From Mesocentrotus franciscanus (lineage: Eukaryota; Echinodermata; Echinoidea; Camarodonta; Strongylocentrotidae): a DNA stretch of 64,000 nucleotides. The position numbers and the translations under genes were made by a program. The stretch is from positions 26,049,813 through 26,113,812 of the forward strand of contig CP137671.1 of NCBI GenBank assembly GCA_037976565.1. The letters are read 5' to 3'. The notes under the pieces are model-generated. The model saw only the letters and a list, made by a program, of their open reading frames with translations, had not been told where the DNA came from and searched no databases. Position 1 is the stretch's first letter. Each line of letters opens with the position of its first letter. Positions 1 to 10,565 of the stretch are shown piece by piece.

Positions 1-618
1 GTTTGGGGCTTGCAAATACCAGAGGCCTATGTGGGTTTTAGTTTGCCTGTAGATATATAGCTGGGAAAATAGCTTTGGGTATGGTGTTGATAGCAGATGT
101 TTCAAGGTTGAAATAACAGACAATTACATGCGTATACATTTTTTCTCACAGCATACAGCATATTCTAAATCAATATGTACGAACATGTGTCGAGCTCTAT
201 ATATGCTCTAGTTCTTCTGGAGGGTGCCAGTAAATACATATTGCATTATATATCATATTTAAATACGCTGCAAATCCTGGATAAGTATTTATGTTAATAG
301 TTTAAAAAATCAGGCAGAGTATATGTGCTCGACATAAAATTCAACTCCAGTTTATTCACTGATGACATTTTTTATGTAATAGTTGGTCAAGGCACAATAG
401 TGCCTACCCGATCACTACTAACATCAATTGTTGACAAAATATTAATCAGTACAGTAATAACAAGTAAAATTTAGCTGTAAAAAATCACATATTCCTGGTA
501 ATACCTAATTTTGTCAAATTATAGGGACAATTGCTATAGGGTGATCAGATCTGCGTCCTTGATGTAGTGAAGAGCAGAGAAGAAGAAGAAACGGGATAGG
601 AGGAACGATAGAAGACAT
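1..618. repeat. Inverted copy of a dispersed repeat, left
   Basis: The segment is the near-identical reverse complement of 40415-41034; for example 'gtttggggcttgc' at its start pairs with 'gcaagccccaaac' there. The match runs into the N gap on the inner side and reaches the window edge on the outer side, so neither true end is visible. A more diverged copy lies at about 38935-39190. There is no coding sequence that I recognise. Confidence 0.85.
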
Positions 619-1118
619 NNNNNNNNNNNNNNNNNNNNNNNNNNNNNNNNNNNNNNNNNNNNNNNNNNNNNNNNNNNNNNNNNNNNNNNNNNNNNNNNNN
701 NNNNNNNNNNNNNNNNNNNNNNNNNNNNNNNNNNNNNNNNNNNNNNNNNNNNNNNNNNNNNNNNNNNNNNNNNNNNNNNNNNNNNNNNNNNNNNNNNNNN
801 NNNNNNNNNNNNNNNNNNNNNNNNNNNNNNNNNNNNNNNNNNNNNNNNNNNNNNNNNNNNNNNNNNNNNNNNNNNNNNNNNNNNNNNNNNNNNNNNNNNN
901 NNNNNNNNNNNNNNNNNNNNNNNNNNNNNNNNNNNNNNNNNNNNNNNNNNNNNNNNNNNNNNNNNNNNNNNNNNNNNNNNNNNNNNNNNNNNNNNNNNNN
1001 NNNNNNNNNNNNNNNNNNNNNNNNNNNNNNNNNNNNNNNNNNNNNNNNNNNNNNNNNNNNNNNNNNNNNNNNNNNNNNNNNNNNNNNNNNNNNNNNNNNN
1101 NNNNNNNNNNNNNNNNNN
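619..1118. other. Assembly gap, 500 N
   Basis: Exactly 500 unknown bases, a usual placeholder size for a gap of unknown length. Continuity across it is not shown by sequence. Confidence 0.99.
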
Positions 1119-1904
1119 TGGGAGGGCTAGGTTTCCAGTTGAGCGAAGGCAATAATGTAAATATGGTGCAGTCAAGTTATGAATTGATTTCAAGGTCATG
1201 AGAGTCAAACGTTATTTTCGTCGTGATCGGTGATTCTTGTTTTGTTTGTAATAGAGCACTACAGAGGGCAGCTAGTCACAAGTTTTTCACCGTTACTATT
1301 TTAAGTTTTGGAGTACGAGGCTATGTTATATTTAAAAACCTCGTGCATTTGGTGAATAATAGCGTACATGTTTTTAGCTGTAAAAGTGGATTCTTCAGGA
1401 AGATCTGTAAGGTCTTTCAGATGAATCAGAACTTACCTCCGTAAATCCATTTAACGAAGTAGCCCCTTTAGTTTGGACGATCATCATATCATTTCAGTTA
1501 CACGCACAAAGTAATTCTACGCCGTTGGCCACTGACGTTTCTTATCGTGAAACTAGAGACGAGGTAAATATCGATGTTACATAAAAATAATTTCCAAAGT
1601 TTGTTGTAAGTACAGATATACCATGAAACTAGAACCTAATTTGGGACTAACTCACGTGTTAAAGGCACCTATGGATTTTTTTAAATATGGCACAAAAAAT
1701 ACATTAAACGTTTAATTACATTCTAAATGACTCGATATGAGAGAAGAGAAAAATTGGGAATTGTATCAGCCTCTACATTTATGAATGAATGAATAAATAG
1801 ATAAATAGGAGGTACCTTTATTTAAATTTAGAACAACGGGTCCTTATCAAGCATTCGTCATTTCCATATGCAGGATTGCCTCAGTGCTTTTGTATGAAAA
1901 CATA
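1119..1904. other. Stretch without recognised features
   Basis: A 73-codon open frame (1223-1444, +) encodes a Cys- and Phe-containing peptide that I do not recognise, without clear splice sites or codon bias. The rest is AT-rich with a short 'gaatgaatgaataaatagataaatag' simple stretch near 1782. Confidence 0.5.
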
Positions 1905-2556
1905 CCATGCACTGAGAGGCTCCAGTTGAAATTGTGGATTCCCTGAGGTGACTGACAAAGTATTCCCCCTCACTCATTACGTCACCCATCGAAAAGGATC
2001 CATAATTTTACCGAATCCTAAAAAAAAGAGCTCATGGTATGTTTACATTTACATCCCTGATCTAAAGGTTGAAATTTATTAGGTACTTTAATAATTGAAG
2101 AAAAAAAAATATGAAACTGTAAATATTCATATCCTTCCTAAGCTTTATGGAAGTCTACTGTATAATTTGTTATATGACATTGAAATTTTGAAAATAATAA
2201 AAATGCATTTCTAAGTCGGAGATTAAGATGGAAACAAAACAAATTTTGCCATTTTCATTTTCAATCTTTGCCATGAATAACTCGTTAAAATATTAGATGG
2301 GTAGTGAAATGTGGCGATATCGATATCTTCGAATTATGACGTCATGGTATACCCAGGATATCATTAAAACTACGTCGCCTTTTCTTTTATTCTCGTGGTG
2401 GGACTATTTTATGTCACATTAACTATCCCTGCACAGGATTCTTTTGACATGGGGTATAGTTTAAAAATGTTTTCCATCTACGGTGACAAATTTCTTGTGG
2501 ATGAGGGCGGTTCATTCTCTAAGGCTTGGCTATATTATATTTCATTTTTTAAATAG

Positions 2557-2658
2557 GAAGGGTCACGCATTAATTTACTCAGCTCAGACACACATGGCAG
2601 AGATGATGTAGACGTGGATGACCGGCCAGATGAAAATTCGGATGAATCCAAGGCATTG
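2557..2658 (+). CDS. Candidate acidic exon, copy 1
   Basis: An acceptor 'tttttaaatag' and a strong donor 'gtaagtatg' enclose 102 bases open in one phase-0 frame. The 34 residues begin EGSRINLLSSD and continue with an acidic D/E-rich stretch (DDVDVDDRPDE). It lies on the strand of the SAMHD1-like gene and ends in phase 0, as the first SAMHD1 exon begins, so it could be an N-terminal linker exon. There is no family match that I recognise. A second copy lies 3.2 kb downstream. All three differences between copies change an amino acid, so selection on the protein is not shown. Confidence 0.4.
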
Positions 2659-2837
2659 GTAAGTATGCCTACGCTGATTTACGCTGATTTAATGTTTTTT
2701 AACTTTTGCCCTATTTGTTTAATAGCTACTATTTTTAAACATCAAATCTTCTAACAAGAACAAGGTTGTGTCACAAATATCAACATTTGAGAAGAAAAAA
2801 CAATGCTATTTTCACAAAAATACAGCAGTGCCATTTC

Positions 2838-2966
2838 GACATCAAGTTGGGGTAGATAATGTTTTCTCTGTCAAGTCGACGTAGGTAATATTATCTTTGC
2901 CAAGTCGAGGCAGATAATATTATATTCGTCAAGTCAAGGTAGTTGATATTGCCAATGTCAAGTCAG
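2838..2966. repeat. Minisatellite, CAAGTC-GATAATATTATC unit
   Basis: About four imperfect units of roughly 28-31 bp with a core 'gtcaagtcgggtagataat' followed by 'attatcttt'. The GATAATATTATC core is itself palindromic. Confidence 0.75.
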
Positions 2967-3295
2967 ATACCATCGACACTAAGACAGACGATGCGGTTCT
3001 CCTCGCAGCTGATTGACGATGACCCACTGGAATGGCAGACTGATCGGTAATCCCTTTCTGTAGAGTCCAGCTCCCCGGCCCGTCCTGCTGCTCGAGATCC
3101 CACTTCGCACGTACCGCTCCCATGTTTTCAAGTTCTGATTCGTTGCGTTTGAAAAATGGAGTTCACAGTCTAGAAATCAGGGCAACTCTCTCTTTTGATG
3201 AAATATAAATGTAACATACACCTCTATCTGTCATTTAGCGACTAAATAATTTAATGTAATTTAATTAGCTTTTAAATAAATATCAATCATATCCC

Positions 3296-5122
3296 AGGTC
3301 GAAATTCCAGTGGATACCACTTGATACCAGTAAGGATTACCATATGGTATCTACTGGTTTGAACTGGTCTCAACTGGTCTGAACTGGTACCAGTTAAAAC
3401 CAATTGATAACATATGGAAACCAGTAGAAATACCAGTTTGAAGTCGGAAAATAGAACACCAGTTGTTACTGGGACCAGTAGATTATTGGTCTCAATTGGT
3501 AACAGTTGAAAACCAGTAGAAAATACAAGTTTGAATTAGGACCAGTAGAATACCAGTTTAACTGGGACCTGTAAATTACTGGTTTTAACTGGTACCAGTT
3601 GAAAACAGTATTCAACTGGTCAACTTGTGCCAGTTAAAACCAGTAGTTAACTGTTATCAGTTGAAACCATTATATTTAACTGTTTTTAAATATGGAAATT
3701 GAATCACTGCCAACTGGGACCAATTGAAAACCAGTTGACATCTGAGACCAGTTGAAAACCAGTAGATGATTACCAGTTGATTTACTAGTTGAAAACCAGT
3801 ATATGATTACCAGTTGCTTTACTAGTTCACTGAAAACCAGTAGATGATTACCACTAGATGATTACCAGTTGATTTACCAGTTCAAAACCAGTAATTGATT
3901 ACCAGTTAATTTACCAGTTGAAAACCAGTAAATGATTAGCAGTTGATTTACCATTTAAAAACCAGTAGATGATTACCAAGTGATTTACCAGTTGAAAAAC
4001 AGTTCAATGTATCTCATGCATATTCATGATTAATTTGCATGTTTTCACAGAAAATATAATTATGATGATCTGTCAAGCTAATGTGACAATGCACATCAAT
4101 GTTGTGATTTGTATGTTTTTAGTCAATCATCGACAAATATATTATAAATGTCTGATCATGTTTGACATCTAATTTAAGACGTAAAAATAGATATATTGAT
4201 ACATGTAATTAATAACCAGGATTTTTAAAATAATTTTGTATATATACATGTACGAACTCCAAATCATCCTTTATATGACTCTCATCTGTAATCAACTTCA
4301 AATGATCTTTGTGATGGGGCAAGTGCAAGAGTCCATATAATGGTGTAGTTGGCGGCCAGATGCCAATATTGATTATTGATTATCAGTTGATTACTGTTCT
4401 CTACTGGATAATTCTTTTATAATCCTTTGGGATCGGAGCAATGATGGCCTTCTTCGTAGAGGTGTCGTGGACGAGTGGATATGTCACCGGACTGTGGATC
4501 ACGAGGTCCGCGGTTCAAGTCCCACCGCGGCACTAATGTCCTTTGGCAAGACATTGATCTACATTTGCCACTCTCCACCCAGGTGTTAAATGGGTACCCG
4601 GTAGGATGCGAAAGCTAATGTGCTTAGATTAGCAAGTGTGCGCTTGTAAAAATGACGCTTGGCTGGAATGCTCCCAGGAGTGGAGAATGTGCATACATTG
4701 TATGCGGAAGCCTGAATCCGATGACCGGGGTAATAATAATACATATATCTGTAAAGCTTTGAGAGGCCTTCGGTCCTGAAAAGCGCTATATAAGAACTAG
4801 CTATAATCAACTTGTATTCTTTCCAAATGGTTTTCAACTGGTAAATCTACTGTTTTCAACTGGTAAATCTACTGTTTTTCAACTGGTAAATCAACTGAAA
4901 ATATCAACTGGTAAATCAACTGAAAATATCAACTGGTAAATCAACTGAAAATATCAACTGGTCTCTGATGTCAACTGGTTTTTCAATTGGTCCCAGTTAG
5001 CGTTGTTTCAATTTTCATAGTAATAACCAGTTGAATATTCAGGTTTCAACTGGTACCAGTTGACTACTTTAACTGGTACCAGTTGACCAATTGCCTACTG
5101 GTTTCAACTGGTTTTTCGACCT
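3296..5122. mobile_element. Foldback (TU-like) element with tandem-repeat inverted arms
   Basis: The left arm (3296-4010) is built of 'accagttgaaaaccagtaga' and 'gattaccagttgatttacc' units. The right arm (4830-5122) is their reverse complement ('caactggtaaatctactg'). The outer ends are 'aggtcgaaattccagt' and, reversed, 'aggtcgaaaaaccagt'. The middle holds a tRNA-type SINE. This architecture is that of foldback elements, described in sea urchins as TU elements. I find no transposase and no clear target duplication: 8 bp left is 'catatccc' and right is 'gcactgag'. Confidence 0.75.
4466..4800 (+). mobile_element. tRNA-derived SINE with L2-type tail
   Basis: The head carries a pol III A-box-like 'gtggacgagtggatatg' and a B-box-like 'ggttcaagtcc', as in tRNA genes. 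The body is about 250 bp. The tail ends 'aaaagcgctatataagaac', which matches the 3' end of the L2-like LINE at 26772-27130. It sits in the middle of the foldback element. A reversed relative lies at 26490-26660. Confidence 0.75.
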
Positions 5123-5732
5123 GCACTGAGAGAGGCTCCAGTTGAAATTATGGATTCTCTGAGGTGACTGACAAAGTACCCCCTGTAATATTCTCTATAT
5201 ACGTCACCCACCGAAAAGGATCCTAAAAAAGAGCACATGGTATGTTTAAATTTACATCCCTGATCTAAAGATCGAAATTATTTAGGTACTTTGATAATTC
5301 AAAAAAGTTAATATGAAATAGTTTTTATATTCCTCATAAGCTTTATGAGAGTCTATTTACTGTATAAGTGTTCATGTGACATTGACATTTGGACAATAAT
5401 GAGATACATTTTTAAGGGTTAGTAGTTTGAGATGAAAAAAATAGAAACTTTGCCTTGAATCGCTCGTTAAAATATTAGATGGGTAGATTGGATAACTTGT
5501 TTAGCACAGGGCTAATCTGCCCAAGGTACCCGGATATCATTAAAAAATACGTCGCCTTTTCTTTTATTCTCGTGGTGGGACTATTTTATGTCACATTAAC
5601 CATCCCTGCACAGGATTCTTTTTGACATGGGGTATAGTTTAAAATGTTTTCCATCTACGGTGACAAATTTCTTGTGGATGAGGGCGTTACATTCTCTAAG
5701 GCTTGGCTATATTATATTTCATTTTTAAATAG

Positions 5733-5834
5733 GAAGGGACACGCATTAATTTACTCAGCTCAGACACACATGGCAGAGATGATGTAGACGTGGATGACCG
5801 GCCAGATGAAAATTCGAATGAATCCCAGGCATTG
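5733..5834 (+). CDS. Candidate acidic exon, copy 2
   Basis: This is a duplicate of the exon at 2557-2658 with the same splice sites, length and phase. It differs by Ser to Thr, Asp to Asn and Lys to Gln. Because both copies are a whole number of codons and phase 0 at both ends, either one, both or neither could be included in a transcript without a frame change. It belongs to the same large duplicated block and need not be functional. Confidence 0.38.
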
Positions 5835-6017
5835 GTAAGTATGCCTACGCTGATTTACGCTGATTTAATGTTTTTAAACTTTTGCCCTATTTGTTTAATA
5901 GCTACTATTTTTTAACATCAAATCTTCTAACAAGAACAAGGTTGTGTCACAAATATATTTGAGATAAAAAAAAAACAATGCTATTTTTTAAACAAAAATA
6001 CAGTAGTGCCATTTTGA

Positions 6018-6395
6018 CAACAAGTCGGGTAAGATAATATTATCTTTGTCAAGTCGGGAAGGATATATTATCTGTGTCAAGTTCAGGTCAATTATATTAT
6101 CTTTGTCAAGTCAAATATGTGTTAAGCGACTTGAATGTCAGAGCCTGGCGGATACCGGCGCTATATAAATATCCATATTATTATGATTATTATTGTCAAG
6201 TCAGGGTAGATGATATAATCTTTGTCAAGTCCGGGTAGATTATGTTATCTTTGTCAAGTCAGGATATGACAAGTCCGGGTAGATGATGTTATCTTTGTCA
6301 AGTCTAGTTAGATTATATTATCTATGTCAAGTCGGGGAGATAAAATTATCTTTTTCAAGTCAGGGCAGAAAAATTCTCTTTGTCAAGTCCTCTTT
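6018..6395. repeat. Expanded minisatellite, same unit as 2838-2966
   Basis: Ten or so imperfect units, resuming at about 7266-7330 after the RTE insertion. A SINE/L2-type tail splits it at about 6121-6180. Confidence 0.75.
6121..6180 (+). mobile_element. SINE/L2 3' tail fragment
   Basis: The stretch 'gtcagagcctggcggatacc' followed by 'ggcgctatataaatatcc' and an ATT-rich end is the shared SINE/L2 tail, here without a head. It splits the minisatellite. Confidence 0.5.
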
Positions 6396-7265
6396 CTAAG
6401 TATCTTTCCTGGTTCGGAGGTTGATTGCTCTCTCCATTTCACTCTATATTCTGCCATTCTGGTGCACTCTTGCAGTTTTAGTCCACTCCAGTTCTTGACA
6501 TTCTCTTCCCAGTTGATTCTGGGTCTCCCTCTCGGTCTAGTTCCTTCCACTCTTCCCTCCAACACATCCTTTAAGAGGCTTTGGTGCCTTTTAACATGAC
6601 CAAAGTATTTGACTTTTCTCTCCTTAACTAATCCTACCAGTGCAATTCGTTTACGCCCTGCCATGTGCAATACCTCTTTGTTGGTTTTCATTCGTTTCCA
6701 CGATATTTTCATCATTCTTCTGTAAATCCACATTTCAAAATATGTTATTCTATTTTCCATGGCCTTGCTTATGGTCCATGTTTCTGCTCCATACAATAGG
6801 ACAGACCATACATAACATTTTACTAGTCTTAACCTAAGCGCAAATTTCACCTTTCTATCTGTGAATAAGTCTTTCATTTCGAGAAATGTATTCCGAGCAA
6901 TTTCTATTCTTCTTTTATTTCTGCTTCGTAGATGTAATTACTGACCTGCTCAATGATATGTCCATCGAGTTTCAAACAGATTCTAGGCTTATTCTCTGTT
7001 CTACTAAATATCATATACTTAGTTTTTTTGACACTCATTCGTAGACCAAATTCTTCACTTTTGACTTTTACAATATCCAATACATGTTGTAAATCTGCTT
7101 CATTCTCTGCGCAAAGTACAGTGTCATCCGCATAAGGTAAATTATTAATATTTACACCCCCAATACTTACACCTTTCATATCTGAAATTTCCTGAATACC
7201 AACTGTGTGCACAAGTTGAACAGAGATGGGGCATTGCGCATCCATGACGTACTCCTCTTTTGATT
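6385..7265 (-). pseudogene. RTE-like LINE reverse transcriptase fragment
   Basis: The minus strand encodes the YADD catalytic motif ('NLPYADDTVLCAENEADLQ') in one frame. After a frame break near 6880-6905 it continues into the thumb and C-terminal region 'YGAETWTISKAMENRI', 'RRMMKISWKRM', 'KVKYFGHVKRH' and 'RPRGRPRINWEENV', typical of RTE-clade elements. The endonuclease and the upstream RT blocks are absent, so the copy is 5' truncated and dead. It interrupts the 'tttgtcaagtc' minisatellite, which recurs at both junctions; those matches could be target duplication or just repeat units. Confidence 0.85.
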
Positions 7266-7650
7266 TTGTCAAGTCCGGGTAGATAATATTATCTTTGTCA
7301 AGTCAAGGCAGTTGATAATGGCAATGTCATACTGATCAGCGACCCCTTTTCTGTAGAGTCCAGCTCGCCGGCCCGTTCTGCTGCTCGAGGTCCTACTTCG
7401 CACGTTCCGCTCTCATGTTTTCAAGTTCTGATTCGTTGCGTTTGAAAGATGGAGTTCACAGTCTAGAAATCAGGGCAACTCTGTGTTTTGAAGAAATATA
7501 AATGTAACATACACCTCTATCTGTCATTTAGCGATTAAATAACATCATTAATAACCAACAAGTCTAAGTTTACGAAAATTTACAGCGAGCTCAAAAACTA
7601 TTATATGCATCTATTGTCATATAGTTTTTTTTACGCAGACGCGCGCTGCG

Positions 7651-8023
7651 GGGTGTTTCCATTTACTGTACCACTTCTTTCTGACCTACCTGACACACTT
7701 TGATCTGATCGACTTTTTTCCTATTCATTTTCTACACAGAGGCATTTTCATGAGACAGTTTCTGTGATTTTTTTGCTAGTGAATGTTCATGACATTATGC
7801 AAAGTTTTAAGATCGTCGTCATCTTTTCGTCGCCCGAAAAATACGATCAACTTTTTAAAAGTTCCTGAAAATGACACTTTGAGCGAGAAAATTTTAAAAT
7901 GAGTCAACTTTGTGATCTCTGAGGTATGCATGTTGATTTGGTAATATTTATTAGAAAATAATGGGTCAGCTCAAGTGTGTCTGGTAGGTCAGAACAAAGT
8001 GGTACAGTGAAACGAAACACCCT
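7651..8023. mobile_element. MITE with long TIRs and near-perfect 8-bp target duplication
   Basis: The left end 'gggtgtttccatttactgta' and the reversed right end 'agggtgtttcgtttcactgt' continue into at least 60 bp of matching arms ('ccac.t..ttctgacctacc'). The flanks are 'gcgctgcg' and 'gctctgcg', 7 of 8 identical. It has no coding capacity. An 8-bp duplication fits hAT or P superfamilies; the superfamily is not decided. Confidence 0.75.
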
Positions 8024-8486
8024 GCTCTGCGACACAACGCCATTGTGCCAGATTATATTGTTCAAGTATGAATTAAGGCTGCTTAGCTTGAATCACCCAA
8101 AGTCTGTGGTCGGTAGTACGGGTGTATATTTTAGGGCGTAGATTTAAGATCAGGTTGTTGTATCGGCATGACATGTGTGTAAAAAAAAGGGGTCAACGAT
8201 CAGACCCAATGGGCAAAGGCCCATCAGGAATTATATATTTACAGAGGCCTATAATAGCTAGCGATTAATTTATCTTGTAAAAGTAGCCGAGAATAAATAG
8301 GCCTTCATTTCTAAGACATAGATATTACATTTTGTCTTCACAAGAGCTATATAGAGGCAAAAAGTGACCTGCCACGACTAATTTTTGGTTGTTGAAAAAC
8401 ATGGACTATTTCGAATTTGTGAACAAAATTGTATTTTAAAAGATTTTTCGGTTGTTCAATGTTAAAAGGGAATGGGTATCTTTGTC

Positions 8487-8835
8487 TCAGATTCTGAAAC
8501 AAAATCCTGAATTTAGCTCATGCGGCAATGATAATCATAAATCTTATGATCAGTCAGGAACCCCTTGACTTTTACAAGCCGATCGCCTGTCTGATTATCA
8601 AGATATTTGTGATTGGAAATCGAAATTTAAAAACCGTTTTCATAACGGTTTTTATAACACTACAGTCTATTGGAAAAAATGAGTATGGTACAACCGGTCA
8701 CTCAAAGATTTTGTACTTTTTTGAGGCACTTCATGATCATTTTGAAGCACAATTTTGTTAGGGCTTCAATATTACACCATATCAAAGACACTGATAACTC
8801 GTAGGGCCATGCATCTCAGATTTAACATCGTTAAA
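8487..8835. repeat. Dispersed repeat R, copy 1
   Basis: Begins 'ctcagattctgaaacaaaat' and ends near 'atgcatctcagatttaac'. The same block recurs in the same orientation at 51308-51690 and, with an internal deletion, at 59311-59555. The short ORF in it is not conserved among the copies, so it is non-coding. Confidence 0.85.
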
Positions 8836-10036
8836 AGATGCCTTTACTGAATGTTCTGTAAAAATATTAGGTAAAAGGAAACGATAATGGAAAGGGTAAA
8901 ACAAAAATAGTTTTTCTTCGAGTGCATTTTTTTGTCTTAAACAAATCTGTAAATTCTATAGCTCTTTTAAAACCCGAAAAGGAGAAAAAGAGAACAGGAA
9001 CTATGTCGAGAATACAAGTGCGTGATTAGGAAGGAAAGTTTAATTTTATTTCTTAGTGTTTAAAAAGCGGCCAGATTCCAAAGGCCTTTAAAAAAGCAAT
9101 TAGAAAAGAAACGTAACTTTTTGAAGATAGAGAACATGAACTGTGTTAGGATTACAAAGATAAGACAAAGAAGGTGAGGAAAAGTCATGTCAATAATAAA
9201 TAGTCCGGTCTATTTCATTTTGGAAATTATGAACCTTAACAAATTCTATAGCTTTTTTAAAAGTGGAATGAAAAGTTTTTTAAACGAGAGACCAGGAACT
9301 GTTTCGAGATTATGAAACATTCCCTTTTTAAAGGAAAGAATAAAGGTAGGAGACAAGTAAGAAATCATTATGACATTTCCCCCTTAAAGATCGAGCTAAC
9401 TATAGCGGAGAAAAAACAATGATGATGAGGTCCTTTTCACTTCACCTCGCTGTTGGATAAAGGTAGAGAGTGAACACAAAAGAAACCTCCCTTTACACGA
9501 AAAATAGGTACTTTGTCGATCATAGAAGGCGAGAACAATAAACGTTCTGATCAGGGTGTGTTTGTATTCTTAATCTTTGAAATGCGGAAAATCCTAAAGC
9601 TTTTTGAAAAGCAAAAAGAAACGAAATTAGGCATTTAACAAAGAGAGAGAACATTAATTGTGTCAGTATTATAACACAGGTGCTTTTTCCTCCTTTTTAA
9701 AAGTGGAAAATAATTTAGTGGCGTATATATCTTATACAAAAAGCAATAGTTTTTTGGAAAGCTCGGAGAAAAATTAATATTAAACAGTCTGAAAAATATC
9801 CAGTTTATTTTCACTTCACTGTTCAACACGTTAAAAACATAAATGATAGAGGCGGTGGGAGGAGAGAGAAATTAAGATAACCCTATAAAAAAGTCAAACT
9901 TTGGAAGCGTTTTGTTCTCGTAAATATACGTTTTCAAAACCATATTCCTTTCACGGTTCAACAACTATTTTCTCCACAGGCTCCGCGGAACGTTTTTCAA
10001 AGTGGGGGGCTAAAGTATTTCCGATTGGGTTTGAGC
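8836..10036. other. AT-rich stretch without recognised features
   Basis: I see no gene, TIR or LINE remnant. There are loosely repeated phrases such as 'ttctatagc..ttttaaaa' and 'gaaagaac', possibly a very old repeat. Confidence 0.5.
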
Positions 10037-10076
10037 GTAGTGTGTGTGTGTGTGTGTGAGTGTGTGTTTGTGTGTA
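10037..10076. repeat. (GT)n microsatellite
   Basis: A 'gtgtgtgtgtgtgtgtgtgagtgtgtg' run about 330 bp upstream of the first SAMHD1-like exon, on the intron side. Confidence 0.9.
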
Positions 10077-10404
10077 GATGAGGGGATGGGATGTATGTAT
10101 TGTATGTTTTACAGTTCTGTGATTGTATGTACCTTCAATAATTCATTCCACGGAAGACATGATATTGCAACAGAAGTTGAGACCTTAAAACAAGATGCCC
10201 AACGGTACTTCGGCGTACTTTGCATGTTTGTAGGCTCTATACATTCTAAGGGGCTAGAGCAAACGCCCCGGCCTTCACATGCTGTCATGTAAAAATCAAC
10301 CATCAATACACAGCATGGAAGCTAGGTTCAGGAACTCACCTTCCTGCTAGGTTCGAGAAAATTGAAGGTTCCAGAAATCAGTTTATTTCTCTTTCGCAAT
10401 ACAG

Positions 10405-10565
10405 GTTTTTAATGACCCCATTCATAACAGTGTTAAGATGCCGAAGCATTGTCAGATTATCATCGATACACCAGAGTTTCAGAGACTACGATTCATCAAG
10501 CAGCTTGGATGTACCTGTTATGTGTTCCCAAGCGCCGTCCATACCAGATTTGAACACTCCATAGG
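10405..10565 (+). CDS. SAMHD1-like exon (GTP-site and first metal-ligand exon)
   Basis: The acceptor is 'caatacag' and the donor 'gtacgt'. The exon starts in phase 0 with VFNDPIH and ends in phase 2 after 'FEHSI'. The human exon carrying this segment starts at the same residue. It holds the segment equivalent to D137, Q142 and R145 (allosteric guanine site), Q149 and L150 (substrate sugar contacts) and H167 (first metal ligand), all unchanged. 'CTCYVFPSAVH' replaces human 'GGYYVFPGASH'. The preceding exon is not certain; the 102-bp acidic cassettes upstream end in phase 0 and would fit. Confidence 0.92.

Larger units (their letters stand above)
1905..3251. repeat. Tandemly duplicated block, copy 1
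   Basis: It matches 5129-7541 in order and orientation: 'gcactgagaggctccagttg' at the start, the 102-bp candidate exon, a 'caagtc..gataatattatc' minisatellite, and 'ctctatctgtcatttagcga' at the end. Copy 2 is longer because of insertions. Whether the block is itself a transposon or a segmental duplication is not settled. Confidence 0.8.
5129..7541. repeat. Tandemly duplicated block, copy 2
   Basis: Same order of landmarks as 1905-3251. It carries a longer minisatellite, a short SINE/L2 tail near 6121-6180 and a reversed RTE fragment near 6385-7265, none of which is in copy 1; these insertions or expansions came after the duplication or were never shared. Confidence 0.8.

Noticed and set aside
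514..1208. Long minus-strand ORFs across the first gap
   Set aside because: Nearly all codons are N; the length is an artefact of the gap. The same applies to frames across 49269-49768.
4466..4540. tRNA gene
   Set aside because: The head is tRNA-like, but it continues into a 250-bp body and an L2-type tail; a damaged relative lies at 26490-26660.
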